Both the position numbers and the translations under genes were made by a program. Positions 1 to 6,198 of a stretch of DNA of 9,732 nt are shown piece by piece (within the stretch, counting starts at the first letter, position 1; each line of letters begins with the position of its first letter). This DNA is from HyVt-560 sp964577195. GTDB lineage: Bacteria; Pseudomonadota; Gammaproteobacteria; UWMA-0217. The stretch covers positions 1-9,732 of the forward strand of contig CAZNYF010000114.1 in NCBI GenBank assembly GCA_964577195.1. Direction: 5' to 3'. The notes beneath the pieces were generated by a model. That model did no database searches, was not told the DNA's origin, and saw nothing but the letters and a program-made list of their open reading frames with translations.

Positions 1-148
1 CATCATAGCCTTGAGGACCAAGCCCGCTCCGCTTCAAACCACTCTTGAGCAACACTGAAATCGATGACCAATCCATCAGCGCATCAACCTTGCGCAATAC
101 ATTTTGATCCCCTATCCGGCGCGCACTCTCGTAGCTGAAAATATCCAT
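1..148 (-). CDS. IS5-family transposase, N-terminal fragment (continues beyond window start)
   Basis: The ATG at 148-146 opens a frame that stays open to the window edge, giving 49 residues. It begins MDIFSYESARRIGDQ and continues with VDALMDWSS and then SGLKRSGLGPQGYD. The pattern of D.L.DW, then a short helix, then RSGLGP.GYD is the N-terminal, DNA-binding part of IS5-family DDE transposases. The catalytic DDE residues would lie outside the window. A purine-rich GGGG stretch about 8 bases before the ATG may act as ribosome binding site. Because only the start is visible, whether the gene is intact is unknown. The family call comes from this motif alone. Confidence 0.65.
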   Translation of the reverse strand, partial: MDIFSYESARRIGDQNVLRKVDALMDWSSISVLLKSGLKRSGLGPQGYD

Positions 149-226
149 AAAAATACCCCAATATCATAGCAAAATTATACAACTTTTTGATTAAGCAGGG
201 AATCCCCTCAATTATGCAGAGGTCTC
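1..226 (-). mobile_element. End of an IS5-family insertion sequence (rest outside window)
   Basis: The stretch holds the first codons of an IS5-family transposase (minus strand, from 148) plus its short untranslated end. Read on the minus strand, the sequence from about 226 inward begins GAGACCTCTGCATAATT and continues through a GGGGATTCCC block. From memory this resembles the terminal inverted repeats of some IS5-group elements, which often start GAGACCTTTGCA. The outer boundary at about 226 is therefore an estimate: the other end and the target duplication cannot be seen here. The element lies directly upstream of the plus-strand brnT promoter and reads away from it. Confidence 0.6.
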
Positions 227-252
227 CGTAAACGTAAAGCGGCTACAAAGCC

Positions 253-281
253 TTGAAACTGCTTAGGTTTGCGTATATACA
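253..281 (+). promoter_or_regulatory. Putative brnT promoter with palindromic -10
   Basis: TTGAAA at 253-258 and TATACA at 276-281 are separated by 17 bases, a good sigma-70-type arrangement. The -10 overlaps the 8-bp palindrome GTATATAC at 273-280. Since BrnA is a ribbon-helix-helix protein known to repress its own operon by binding a palindrome at the promoter, this is a plausible operator. The expected start point is about base 288, the first base of the brnT ATG, so the message may be leaderless. Confidence 0.5.
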
Positions 282-287
282 AAAACT

Positions 288-536
288 ATGGTAATGATTG
301 TTTGGGATGAGCCGAAACGGCAGCGCAACATTGTTCGGCATAAGCTGGACTTTGCTGATCTGGATGAATGGTTTTTCCTTGATGCCGTGACGATTCCCGC
401 CAAGGAAAACCGCTACATGGCAATCGGACGCTTGGATGATGGGACCATCGCCGTGGTCTTTGCCACTTTGGGAACTGAGGGCATTTCCGTGATCTCAATG
501 CGCCCTGCCAGCCGCAAGGAACGGAGCCTATTATGA
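288..536 (+). CDS. brnT: BrnT-type ribonuclease toxin of a type II toxin-antitoxin pair
   Basis: 82 residues. BrnT proteins have a RelE-like fold and act as ribonucleases that stop translation when unpaired with BrnA. The N-terminal signature is present: VWDEPKRQRNIVRHKLDFADL at residues 5-25, matching the family's WD..K...N..KH...F pattern. It is followed by the strand-rich core (IGRLDDGTIAVVFATLG, residues 47-63) and the C-terminal ISMRPASRKER block (residues 69-79). ATG codons at 288 and 294 are both possible. Neither has a clear Shine-Dalgarno, and the promoter position favours 288 as a leaderless start. The stop overlaps the brnA start in an ATGA, so the two are translationally coupled. 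The gene is full length, unlike the second brnT in this window. Confidence 0.88.
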   Translation: MVMIVWDEPKRQRNIVRHKLDFADLDEWFFLDAVTIPAKENRYMAIGRLDDGTIAVVFATLGTEGISVISMRPASRKERSLL

Positions 537-853
537 CTGTAAAAAAACCAACACCAATCACGGACGCAGAAGAAGCGAACATTCAACGGATGATCGCAAG
601 CGACCCCGATGCACCGGAAGCAACCGACGACCAAATTGCACAGGCGAGACCCTTCACAGAGGCGTTTCCCGCGCTTGCTGAAAACATGCGTAAGAACTTA
701 GGTGGACGGCCAAGATCAGCAAACCCGAAGGTGCCAGTTTCTCTACGTCTGGATCAGGATGTTGTCGAAAAATTTAAGGCAACAGGCGCAGGTTGGCAAA
801 CCCGTATGAACGATATTTTGCGTCGTGAGGCGCAAGGAATGCGTCTAAGGTAG
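533..853 (+). CDS. brnA: BrnA-type antitoxin and repressor
   Basis: 106 residues. BrnA neutralises BrnT by direct binding and represses the operon through a C-terminal ribbon-helix-helix domain. Here the acidic N-terminal half (residues 1-60, with ITDAEEANIQRMI and DPDAPEATDDQ) fits the toxin-binding part. GRPRS at about 58-62 is followed by the DNA-binding segment VSLRLDQDVVEKFKATGAGW and then QTRMNDILRRE. That arrangement (RGRPK, then SLRLD.D....FK..G.GWQ.R.N..LR) is the family signature. The start overlaps the brnT stop by four bases. Toxin first and antitoxin second is the usual brnTA order. Nothing follows it on the plus strand. Confidence 0.9.
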   Translation: MTVKKPTPITDAEEANIQRMIASDPDAPEATDDQIAQARPFTEAFPALAENMRKNLGGRPRSANPKVPVSLRLDQDVVEKFKATGAGWQTRMNDILRREAQGMRLR

Positions 854-926
854 GTACAAAGGCTAGTCTGCTCGCATTGATCACGACGATAACGGCGGCG
901 TCATGGTGGATCATATTGCGGGTGCT

Positions 927-974
927 TCCCATAAACCTTCAACAACCACTTAGGTTTTTAATGGGGTTTGTGGC
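927..974 (+). repeat. 48-bp direct repeat, copy A (possible resolvase site)
   Basis: This copy matches 2631-2678 at 39 of 48 positions without gaps. The block AAACCTTCAACAAC is identical in both, as are 11 of the last 12 bases (GGGGTTTGTGGC here). Inside it, CCATAAACC (929-937) and GGTTTGTGG (965-973) form inverted arms with a 27-base spacer, the same layout as copy B. Copy B lies immediately upstream of a serine resolvase, so a recombination-site role is inferred. Confidence 0.6.
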
Positions 975-985
975 GACACAAATTT

Positions 986-1361
986 GGGTTCGTCCCAACA
1001 AAGGTACCAAAAGTACTATAGGTATTTTTGTATCAAATTGATTGATATGGATTTTTTAGTGTTTTGCACCTCCTGAAATTGGGTGTATTTCGTGCAGTGG
1101 ATTTCAGGAGGTAATTTTAAACCCTTTTTAGGCTAGTATCTGTTTCTGAATTCTGTTCGCAAAACGACCGTTTTCCGCGTTCTCTTTTTCAAAGCTCATA
1201 GCACTGTTTTCATTGAATTTTTTACATTCTTAAACCTTGTTCGGAAACTCAGGCGGAGATCTCGACAGAATTAGCCTTTTGAGAACATAATCACGGCTCC
1301 CAGTTCTGTGGGACTTTTGGTACCTTTGTTGGGATAGACCCACCTTTGTTGGGATAGACCC
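986..1361. repeat. Long inverted repeat (29 bp, 22 perfect) bounding about 356 bases, plus a tandem extra copy
   Basis: The left arm 986-1014 and right arm 1313-1341 are reverse complements over 29 bases with three mismatches; 993-1014 against 1313-1334 is perfect over 22 bases. The outer 20 bases of the right arm, ACCTTTGTTGGGATAGACCC (1322-1341), are repeated exactly and in tandem at 1342-1361. The layout could be that of a miniature transposable element with GGGT-starting ends. It could equally be iteron-like or centromere-like protein-binding sites of a plasmid. No target duplication is evident on either side. Confidence 0.75.
1068..1112. repeat. Perfect 12-bp inverted repeat (hairpin)
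   Basis: ACCTCCTGAAAT (1068-1079) and ATTTCAGGAGGT (1101-1112) are exact reverse complements with a 21-base loop. The arms end abruptly on both sides. AATTTT follows on the plus strand, so it could end a transcript. It lies centrally in the left half of the 986-1341 inverted repeat and so may be part of that element or of an origin. Confidence 0.6.
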
Positions 1362-1544
1362 GATATGCCGCCCATCTGGGCCGTCACCAACTTTCGGCTA
1401 TAACTCATCGGAGATGGGCGCGGATATAAGTTCACAACTGAAAATGTGGCGCTGTATTTGCTAAATTCGGAGCACCAATCCGTTCGCTAAATGTTCCTTA
1501 AGATGTCCATATATGCAGGCTCGGTCCAGTTAGGCCTTTAAGGT

Positions 1545-1970
1545 TCACTTCTTGAGCCGTCCCCAGAACCCTTTGCGCGGAGCAGTACGCTGATCCGTTA
1601 GTAATCCAACCAGTTGAGCCTGTGCTGTGTCTTCCTTTTGCTCCGCTCGCTCGGCCCTTTGGGTCAAGTCGGTGATCCGCGCGTCCTTTTCAGAGTTTAG
1701 TTTGCGCTCGGCATTAAGCGCGTCTTGCAAGGCTTTGATTTCATCACCATTATTGGGGTTTACCGAACTTAAAGATAAACCTTTACCATCGTTAGATGGT
1801 AAACTGTCGCCGCCTGCCTTCTTGGGCCAAACCCTAAAGAGCTCAGAAGCATCTATCTCATACTTATTACCAACCTTCTTCGCTGATAACCTGCCTGTTT
1901 TAAGCGCTTTTGATATCGTCGGCAGGCTTTTCCCGACTTCTTTTGCGGCCTGACCAGCAGTGAACTTCAT
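1545..1970 (-). CDS. Small plasmid-type DNA-binding protein: N-terminal helix-turn-helix, C-terminal coiled coil
   Basis: 141 residues. Residues 1-50 (MKFTAGQAAKEVGKSLPTIS, then ALKTGRLSAKKVGNKYEIDA, then SELFRVWP) are an excisionase/MerR-like helix-turn-helix with a small wing. Residues 51-75 are a polar linker. Residues 76-125 are rich in E, K, A, R and Q with leucine spacing and should form a coiled coil for dimerisation. The protein ends in the basic, aromatic KGFWGRLKK. Similar HTH plus coiled-coil proteins occur near plasmid replication genes, but their role is poorly settled. A replication, partition or copy-control regulator is an inference. AGGGAA at 1977-1982 supports the ATG at 1970. 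Palindromes containing GGTAAAC lie upstream and within the gene and may be its own operators. Confidence 0.7.
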   Translation of the reverse strand: MKFTAGQAAKEVGKSLPTISKALKTGRLSAKKVGNKYEIDASELFRVWPKKAGGDSLPSNDGKGLSLSSVNPNNGDEIKALQDALNAERKLNSEKDARITDLTQRAERAEQKEDTAQAQLVGLLTDQRTAPRKGFWGRLKK

Positions 1971-2001
1971 GGCTTTTCCCTGTTAAAAACTAAGCGTTTC
2001 A

Positions 2002-2021
2002 TACCTAATAAGGTAAACCTT
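2002..2021. promoter_or_regulatory. Overlapping palindromes upstream of the HTH gene (candidate operator)
   Basis: TACCT-AATA-AGGTA (2002-2015) overlaps AAGGT-AA-ACCTT (2010-2021), some 30-50 bases before the HTH start codon. The central GGTAAACC (2012-2019) recurs as its reverse complement GGTTTACC at 1757-1764, and GGTAAAC recurs at 1798-1804 and 2057-2063. The position suits binding by the HTH protein as an autoregulator; this is inferred. Confidence 0.4.
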
Positions 2022-2079
2022 AAGTAAATACAAAGTTTCTATTAAAGTTTAAGTTGGGTAAACGGTAGGGCAGGGGGGC

Positions 2080-2619
2080 TCAGGCCCGCCTAATTGTGTT
2101 TGGACTGACCTCGAACAGACGTGCCAGCTCTGCAATGCCACGGCCCTCCTTGTCACGCATACGCACAACCTCTGCATTGCGCTCCACAGATAGAGCAGGG
2201 GGCCTGCCACCTACACGCCCGCGTCTACGAGCGGCGACAAGCCCTTCCTTGGTTCTCTCAGAAATACGTTCACGCTCAAACTGGGCGATGGATGCAAAGA
2301 CGTGGAATACGAGGCGTCCGGCTGGTGTCGTCGTATCAATGTCCTCGGCCAAAGAACGGAACCCTGCACCCTTTGCGCGGACCGCCTCAACAATACTCAA
2401 GAGGTCCTGCAGTGATCGGCTGAGCCGATCGTACTTGGCCACGACGACCACATCGCCGTCTCGCAACTGCTCGATCATGCGGTCCAGCTCAGGGCGGGCC
2501 TTCTTTGTGCCGGAGATCTTTTCCGAAAAGATGCGTTCAGCACCAGTCGCCTCAAGGGCGGAAATCTGGGCATCCAAATGCTGATCCTCTGTCGAAACGC
2601 GTGCGTAGCCAATGATCAT
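2080..2619 (-). CDS. Small serine resolvase/invertase
   Basis: 179 residues from the ATG at 2619, chosen because GGGAGGG lies about 8 bases before it; the longer frame from a TTG at 2649 has no such site. The catalytic domain opens with MIIGYARVSTEDQ, with the nucleophile at Ser9. It contains AKYDRLSR, where Arg65 and Arg68 match the resolvase active-site arginines, and FASIAQFERERISERTKEG at the long E-helix. After RGRVGGRPP, residues from about 135 form the DNA-binding helix-turn-helix (GRGIAELARLFEVSPNTIRR). Such enzymes resolve plasmid multimers or transposon cointegrates, or invert DNA, at paired sites. Copy B of a 48-bp repeat overlaps the 5' leader and copy A lies 1.7 kb away in direct orientation, which fits resolution. 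All expected residues are present. Confidence 0.93.
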   Translation of the reverse strand: MIIGYARVSTEDQHLDAQISALEATGAERIFSEKISGTKKARPELDRMIEQLRDGDVVVVAKYDRLSRSLQDLLSIVEAVRAKGAGFRSLAEDIDTTTPAGRLVFHVFASIAQFERERISERTKEGLVAARRRGRVGGRPPALSVERNAEVVRMRDKEGRGIAELARLFEVSPNTIRRA

Positions 2620-2630
2620 TGATATGACCC

Positions 2631-2678
2631 TCCCAAAAACCTTCAACAACTGGTTCTGTTTTGAACGGGGTTTTTGGC
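2631..2678 (+). repeat. 48-bp direct repeat, copy B, in the resolvase leader (possible res site)
   Basis: This copy matches 927-974 at 39 of 48 positions. It contains a perfect inverted pair, CCAAAAACC (2633-2641) and GGTTTTTGG (2669-2677), with a 27-base spacer. The mutations between copies keep the arms largely complementary. It ends at the ribosome binding site of the resolvase. Resolvase sites are usually found just upstream of the gene, which supports but does not prove the role. Confidence 0.6.
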
Positions 2679-2738
2679 AGCGTCAATCGGGGCAGGGGAC
2701 GTATGTGCCAAAAAGGAGCGTTTATGGCCCACCCCACT

Positions 2739-5700
2739 CTAAACAAAAATAAAATCATCCACTGTCAGCTGATTTGCTGTGATGTTTGTAAGCGTAATAA
2801 TATCATCATTATCATAGACAATCTGGGCACCTTCTGCTGTATTCGTAATCGTTAAGTCAGAGAAACCCAATCCCGCGATGCTAAACTCGATCTTGTCCCG
2901 ATCATTCTGAAAGTCAGTAATAATGTCTATCCCGTCACCCGCCCCAAAGACAAATATGTCAACATAATTACCCCATGTACCCCCGGTGAGCGTATCAGAA
3001 CCCTGGCCGCCAATTAAGCGGTCGCTGCCGGTGTCTCCATAAAGCCTGTCGTTGCCCGTTCCGCCGTCAAGAGTATCCTTGTAACCGCCCCCTCGGATTA
3101 GGTCATCTCCAGCACCACCAAACAACATGTCATCATGTTTTCCTCCAAATAAGCGGTCATTGCCAGCGCCACCGTATATCTCATCTTTACCATCTTGACC
3201 GAAGATACTGTCGTTTCCATTTTCCCCGAAAAGCTTATCGTTCCCTGTACCGCCTGTAGATACGTCATTTCCATTTCCGAGATGGATAATGTCGTCTCCT
3301 TGAAGCCCCCAAACCTTATCATTCCCGTCACCAGATTGAATTATATTAGCTACTGAGGAGCCAGCAAAAATATCATCGAATGTTGAACCAATCAAATTCT
3401 CGATGTTTCTAATTGTATCTCCCTCGGCATGACCTCCAGAAGTAGTTCCATTGAAAAGCTTAACGATAACTCCAGCATTTGACCCCAAGTAACTAGCTGT
3501 ATCAATACCCCCCTGCCCATCAATAGTATCTGCTCCTGATCCGCCCATAAGCAGATCACTTGCGTTGCCGCCAATAAGGGTATCATTGCCAGCAAAACCT
3601 TTCAAATCCACTGATTTAGTCATGCCAACAGCGGATATATTGTTGCCCCTTGCATCGCCATACGCCCCATCAAGACTATGAACCGCTAGGTTGATGCTGC
3701 TCGATGATTTTCCATAAGTAGTCCCAAATTTAACCACTTCACCTGCTTCAAACTCGATATTGTAACCTAAATTTGTCTCAACACGTTTTATTCCATTTGC
3801 AACATAAGAGAGTGCAACATCGCCAACACCACCTAAGATGGTTTGACCATTACGAACATAAGACGCCGTACCCAATAAAGAGCTATTAAACAATTGAGCA
3901 TCATTGCTTTGATCGGAATAGTGAGTCCCGTCATCATATGTTAGATTAATCTGTGAAAATCCGAGCTGGCTAAGCGTCTTTAGTTCACCAGCATCAGATA
4001 TCCCGTTCAGGTTTGCATCCTGCCATACTCGAAGTTCAGACCAAATGGAATCGGCACTACTCAGAACTCCGTCACCATTGCCCCCAAGCTCTGCGGATTG
4101 ATCAAAAAGCGCCAATGCTTGCAAGTCTGTCGCCCCATCAAAATCGAGCCATTTTGACAGTACCAGTTCTTCTGTTCGATCAATTTTACCGTCACCGCTA
4201 CCGCGCGATCCATCGGCATTGAGGTCAATGACAAGGAATCCATCATCTGTACCGACCCAATCAGTGTTTTCAAGAAAGCCATCTCCGTCCATGTCAAAGC
4301 TGACATTGCCTTGGACCTCTATTTCGATTCCGTCCCCGTCCAAGTCTAAAATCACGGGCTTGCCGCGATCGTTTCCCTGACCATCATTTGAATCATCTCG
4401 GCCAAAAACAGAGCCAATAGCGTCACCAATCCCTCTCGCGATTTCGCCTATGGCATTGCCGATGCCACGCGCAACATCACCGATAGCATTCCCAATGCCA
4501 CGTCCAATATCCGCGATCCCGCCAAGAAAATCACCATTGCGGAAACTTTCGGCGGCATCCGAAAACCCTTGTGAAAGGCTTTGCCCTGCAGAAACTAAAC
4601 CATCTACGAGATCACCTGCCGCGTGAAATGCTCCAGAAACTAAATCGCCAACGGCATCTCCAACATTTCCGAGCTTATCAAAGAAATTGTTATCGATAGA
4701 GTTCCCAAGCACACCCAATGCACCAGATTGATTGTGCACACGGATGTCGCCCGCAATATATGTATGCAGGTTTTGAACTTCAAAGTTATAGGTTTTCCAG
4801 CCCTCTTCGACGTGCTCCTTAAAAGCCGCGCTGCCTCCAACCGTCATTGTTCTGACGGATGATGTTTCAAACATGCTCGCTGTTTCGGATGAGTACTGGA
4901 TCCGCGTTGCGGAGACACTAACCACTTGCCCCGACGCATCAATAATACGGGCACTATTGCCACCAAGCCGTACCAAATCACCAATCTTGGTAAATCCACC
5001 TGTTTCGTCAAGAAATACGTGTCCGGGTGTTACGTGAAGCGGGTCACGACCATCTGAGAAATCCAGCCGGATAAACTCCTGCGTGACACTGGCATACAAA
5101 CGCATGACCTTGTTCGATTCAAGAGTACCCCGCCCCGCATCGATATTCTCAGAGAAGCTACCGACCATCATATCAGGCTGGATATCCTCAATCGGCAGCG
5201 TTTCACCTGACGCAAGCCTGATTAGTGTTCCCGCAGGAAAGCAGTCAACGCCCCAGTAGCCGTTTTTATCATAAATGTGAGGTGCAAGGCCAGATGCCAT
5301 TTGCTGCGCCAGTTGTGTGCCAGTGCTACCCACATAAGTAGCCTTCACCGTTCCATCAGGGTTGTATTCCGTTCTAGTAACTTTTGCCCCGGTAGTATTT
5401 ACACCATCCGCTGGTGAGTATTCGACCTTCGCATAACTACCGTCGGAAAACACTTCGATGTGGTCGTACGTACTAAGCTGACCATGAGGGCCAGACGACG
5501 CCCCGCCAGCGGTAAAGCCATAGGACAAGCCTCGGTTATCAGTGCCGATACTAACACCGCCAAAAACACCTGTTGTACCATCTGAAAACCGGACAATCCC
5601 AGCATCAAATATACCGTATTTTCCACCTATCCGAACATTGCCTTCATTGTCTATATTGGCCACGGGATTTTGAGTGCTTGCCCCAACTTGCCATCCACTT

Positions 5701-5843
5701 TCATCGGTAATTTGATCATTCTGATAGGAAAAATCTATAAATCCAAGTCGCGCACTAAATGCAGAAGTGCTATGCTTAAACCCATCGGTATAATAATCCA
5801 CACCATCAACCGTTGTTACGTATGATCCATTAACTTCGCCCAT
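2739..5843 (-). CDS. Large RTX (calcium-binding) secreted protein with an intein-like Hint domain
   Basis: 1034 residues, with no Sec signal. Residues 1-200 are strand-rich with no known domain seen. The Hint domain spans 201-371: Cys201 in CFPAGT, T272-P-G-H275 as the TxxH motif, and His370-Asn371 at the end followed by Gln372. Residues 374-447 are glycine/alanine-rich and amphipathic, followed by three 11-residue repeats (RGIGNAIGDVA type, 448-480). Acidic DLDGDG (501-506), DMDGDG (517-522) and D.NADG (540-545) loops resemble those of other large RTX proteins. About 15 GGxGxDxL-type nonapeptides lie at 749-955. The ending (DIFVFGAGDGIDIITDF, then VDDFIFV) is typical of type I-secreted proteins. 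GGGAG lies 8 bases before the ATG. It is the last gene of an operon, three bases after the preceding stop. The target and activity are unknown: it may be a toxin, adhesin or surface protein, and no exporter gene is in view. Confidence 0.9.
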   Translation of the reverse strand: MGEVNGSYVTTVDGVDYYTDGFKHSTSAFSARLGFIDFSYQNDQITDESGWQVGASTQNPVANIDNEGNVRIGGKYGIFDAGIVRFSDGTTGVFGGVSIGTDNRGLSYGFTAGGASSGPHGQLSTYDHIEVFSDGSYAKVEYSPADGVNTTGAKVTRTEYNPDGTVKATYVGSTGTQLAQQMASGLAPHIYDKNGYWGVDCFPAGTLIRLASGETLPIEDIQPDMMVGSFSENIDAGRGTLESNKVMRLYASVTQEFIRLDFSDGRDPLHVTPGHVFLDETGGFTKIGDLVRLGGNSARIIDASGQVVSVSATRIQYSSETASMFETSSVRTMTVGGSAAFKEHVEEGWKTYNFEVQNLHTYIAGDIRVHNQSGALGVLGNSIDNNFFDKLGNVGDAVGDLVSGAFHAAGDLVDGLVSAGQSLSQGFSDAAESFRNGDFLGGIADIGRGIGNAIGDVARGIGNAIGEIARGIGDAIGSVFGRDDSNDGQGNDRGKPVILDLDGDGIEIEVQGNVSFDMDGDGFLENTDWVGTDDGFLVIDLNADGSRGSGDGKIDRTEELVLSKWLDFDGATDLQALALFDQSAELGGNGDGVLSSADSIWSELRVWQDANLNGISDAGELKTLSQLGFSQINLTYDDGTHYSDQSNDAQLFNSSLLGTASYVRNGQTILGGVGDVALSYVANGIKRVETNLGYNIEFEAGEVVKFGTTYGKSSSSINLAVHSLDGAYGDARGNNISAVGMTKSVDLKGFAGNDTLIGGNASDLLMGGSGADTIDGQGGIDTASYLGSNAGVIVKLFNGTTSGGHAEGDTIRNIENLIGSTFDDIFAGSSVANIIQSGDGNDKVWGLQGDDIIHLGNGNDVSTGGTGNDKLFGENGNDSIFGQDGKDEIYGGAGNDRLFGGKHDDMLFGGAGDDLIRGGGYKDTLDGGTGNDRLYGDTGSDRLIGGQGSDTLTGGTWGNYVDIFVFGAGDGIDIITDFQNDRDKIEFSIAGLGFSDLTITNTAEGAQIVYDNDDIITLTNITANQLTVDDFIFV

Positions 5844-5846
5844 TAT

Positions 5847-6179
5847 TTAGCTCCCGCTTTGACACACACCGTGCGCAGTTTCTACGCTTGAAACTGCGTC
5901 ATTTAAAAAATATACGACTGCAGATTTCCCGTTCTCTTGAACATAAATTGAACTCAAATCCGGAAAAATAAAAATTCTATTGCCATCAAGTTCTAAGTAA
6001 CTGGATGCATCGGAGGAGGAAAAATCTTTCCTTAACGAAGCTAATCCGCAATCTCCATCCGGAGCATCACACTTTACAGGGAAGTAGCAACTATATCCAT
6101 CTTCTGCGGCGGCTTCGCTGCCTACAAACGTGGCCATGACCAAAGCTGCTACAGCCATTAATTCAAACTTATTTAACAT
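5847..6179 (-). CDS. Small exported four-cysteine protein, second paralogue
   Basis: 110 residues; I do not recognise the family. The ATG at 6179 is preceded by AAGGAAGTT, better supported than the longer frame from 6242. Residues 1-25 (MLNKFELMAVAALVMATFVG, then SEAAA) are a Sec signal peptide with likely cleavage after AAA, before EDGYSC. The mature part has four cysteines: GYSC, VKC, GDC and a final GVC near the C-terminus, which could form two disulphides. It resembles the gene before it in the GY[ST]C..C.....C start and in the ending around IY..NG.A......F..DA.S.E. The two therefore look like a tandem duplication, including the leader GGAAGTTATGTTAAA. It sits 19 bases after its paralogue and 3 before the RTX start, so a periplasmic or secreted partner of that protein is a reasonable guess. 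Confidence 0.75.
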   Translation of the reverse strand: MLNKFELMAVAALVMATFVGSEAAAEDGYSCYFPVKCDAPDGDCGLASLRKDFSSSDASSYLELDGNRIFIFPDLSSIYVQENGKSAVVYFLNDAVSSVETAHGVCQSGS

Positions 6180-6198
6180 AACTTCCTTGGATTGTTTG

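Larger units (their letters stand above)
854..1544. other. 691-base non-coding stretch packed with repeats
   Basis: No convincing gene was found on either strand. The stretch holds copy A of a 48-bp direct repeat (927-974), a long inverted repeat spanning 986-1341 with an extra tandem copy to 1361, and a perfect 12-bp hairpin (1068-1112). It also holds the small palindrome AAAACG-AC-CGTTTT (1161-1174) and an 8-bp inverted repeat GCCCATCT/AGATGGGC (1370-1377 and 1412-1419). It is notably T-rich between 1020 and 1220. It could be a second origin or partition site, a remnant of a non-autonomous element, or a recombination region. The HTH gene downstream faces it with its 3' end. Confidence 0.6.

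Noticed and set aside
886..1041. Open frame from a TTG at about 886 giving a hydrophobic peptide of roughly 50 residues
   Set aside because: No ATG, no ribosome binding site, and it runs through both the 48-bp repeat and the left arm of the long inverted repeat, so its openness is probably chance.
2096..2584. 162-residue plus-strand frame and similar frames opposite the resolvase and the rep gene
   Set aside because: They mirror well-supported genes on the minus strand and show no protein-like motifs of their own.
2979..3599. Short-period DNA repeats resembling a repeat array
   Set aside because: They are the coding sequence of RTX nonapeptides (GGxGxDxL), not a CRISPR or independent DNA repeat.
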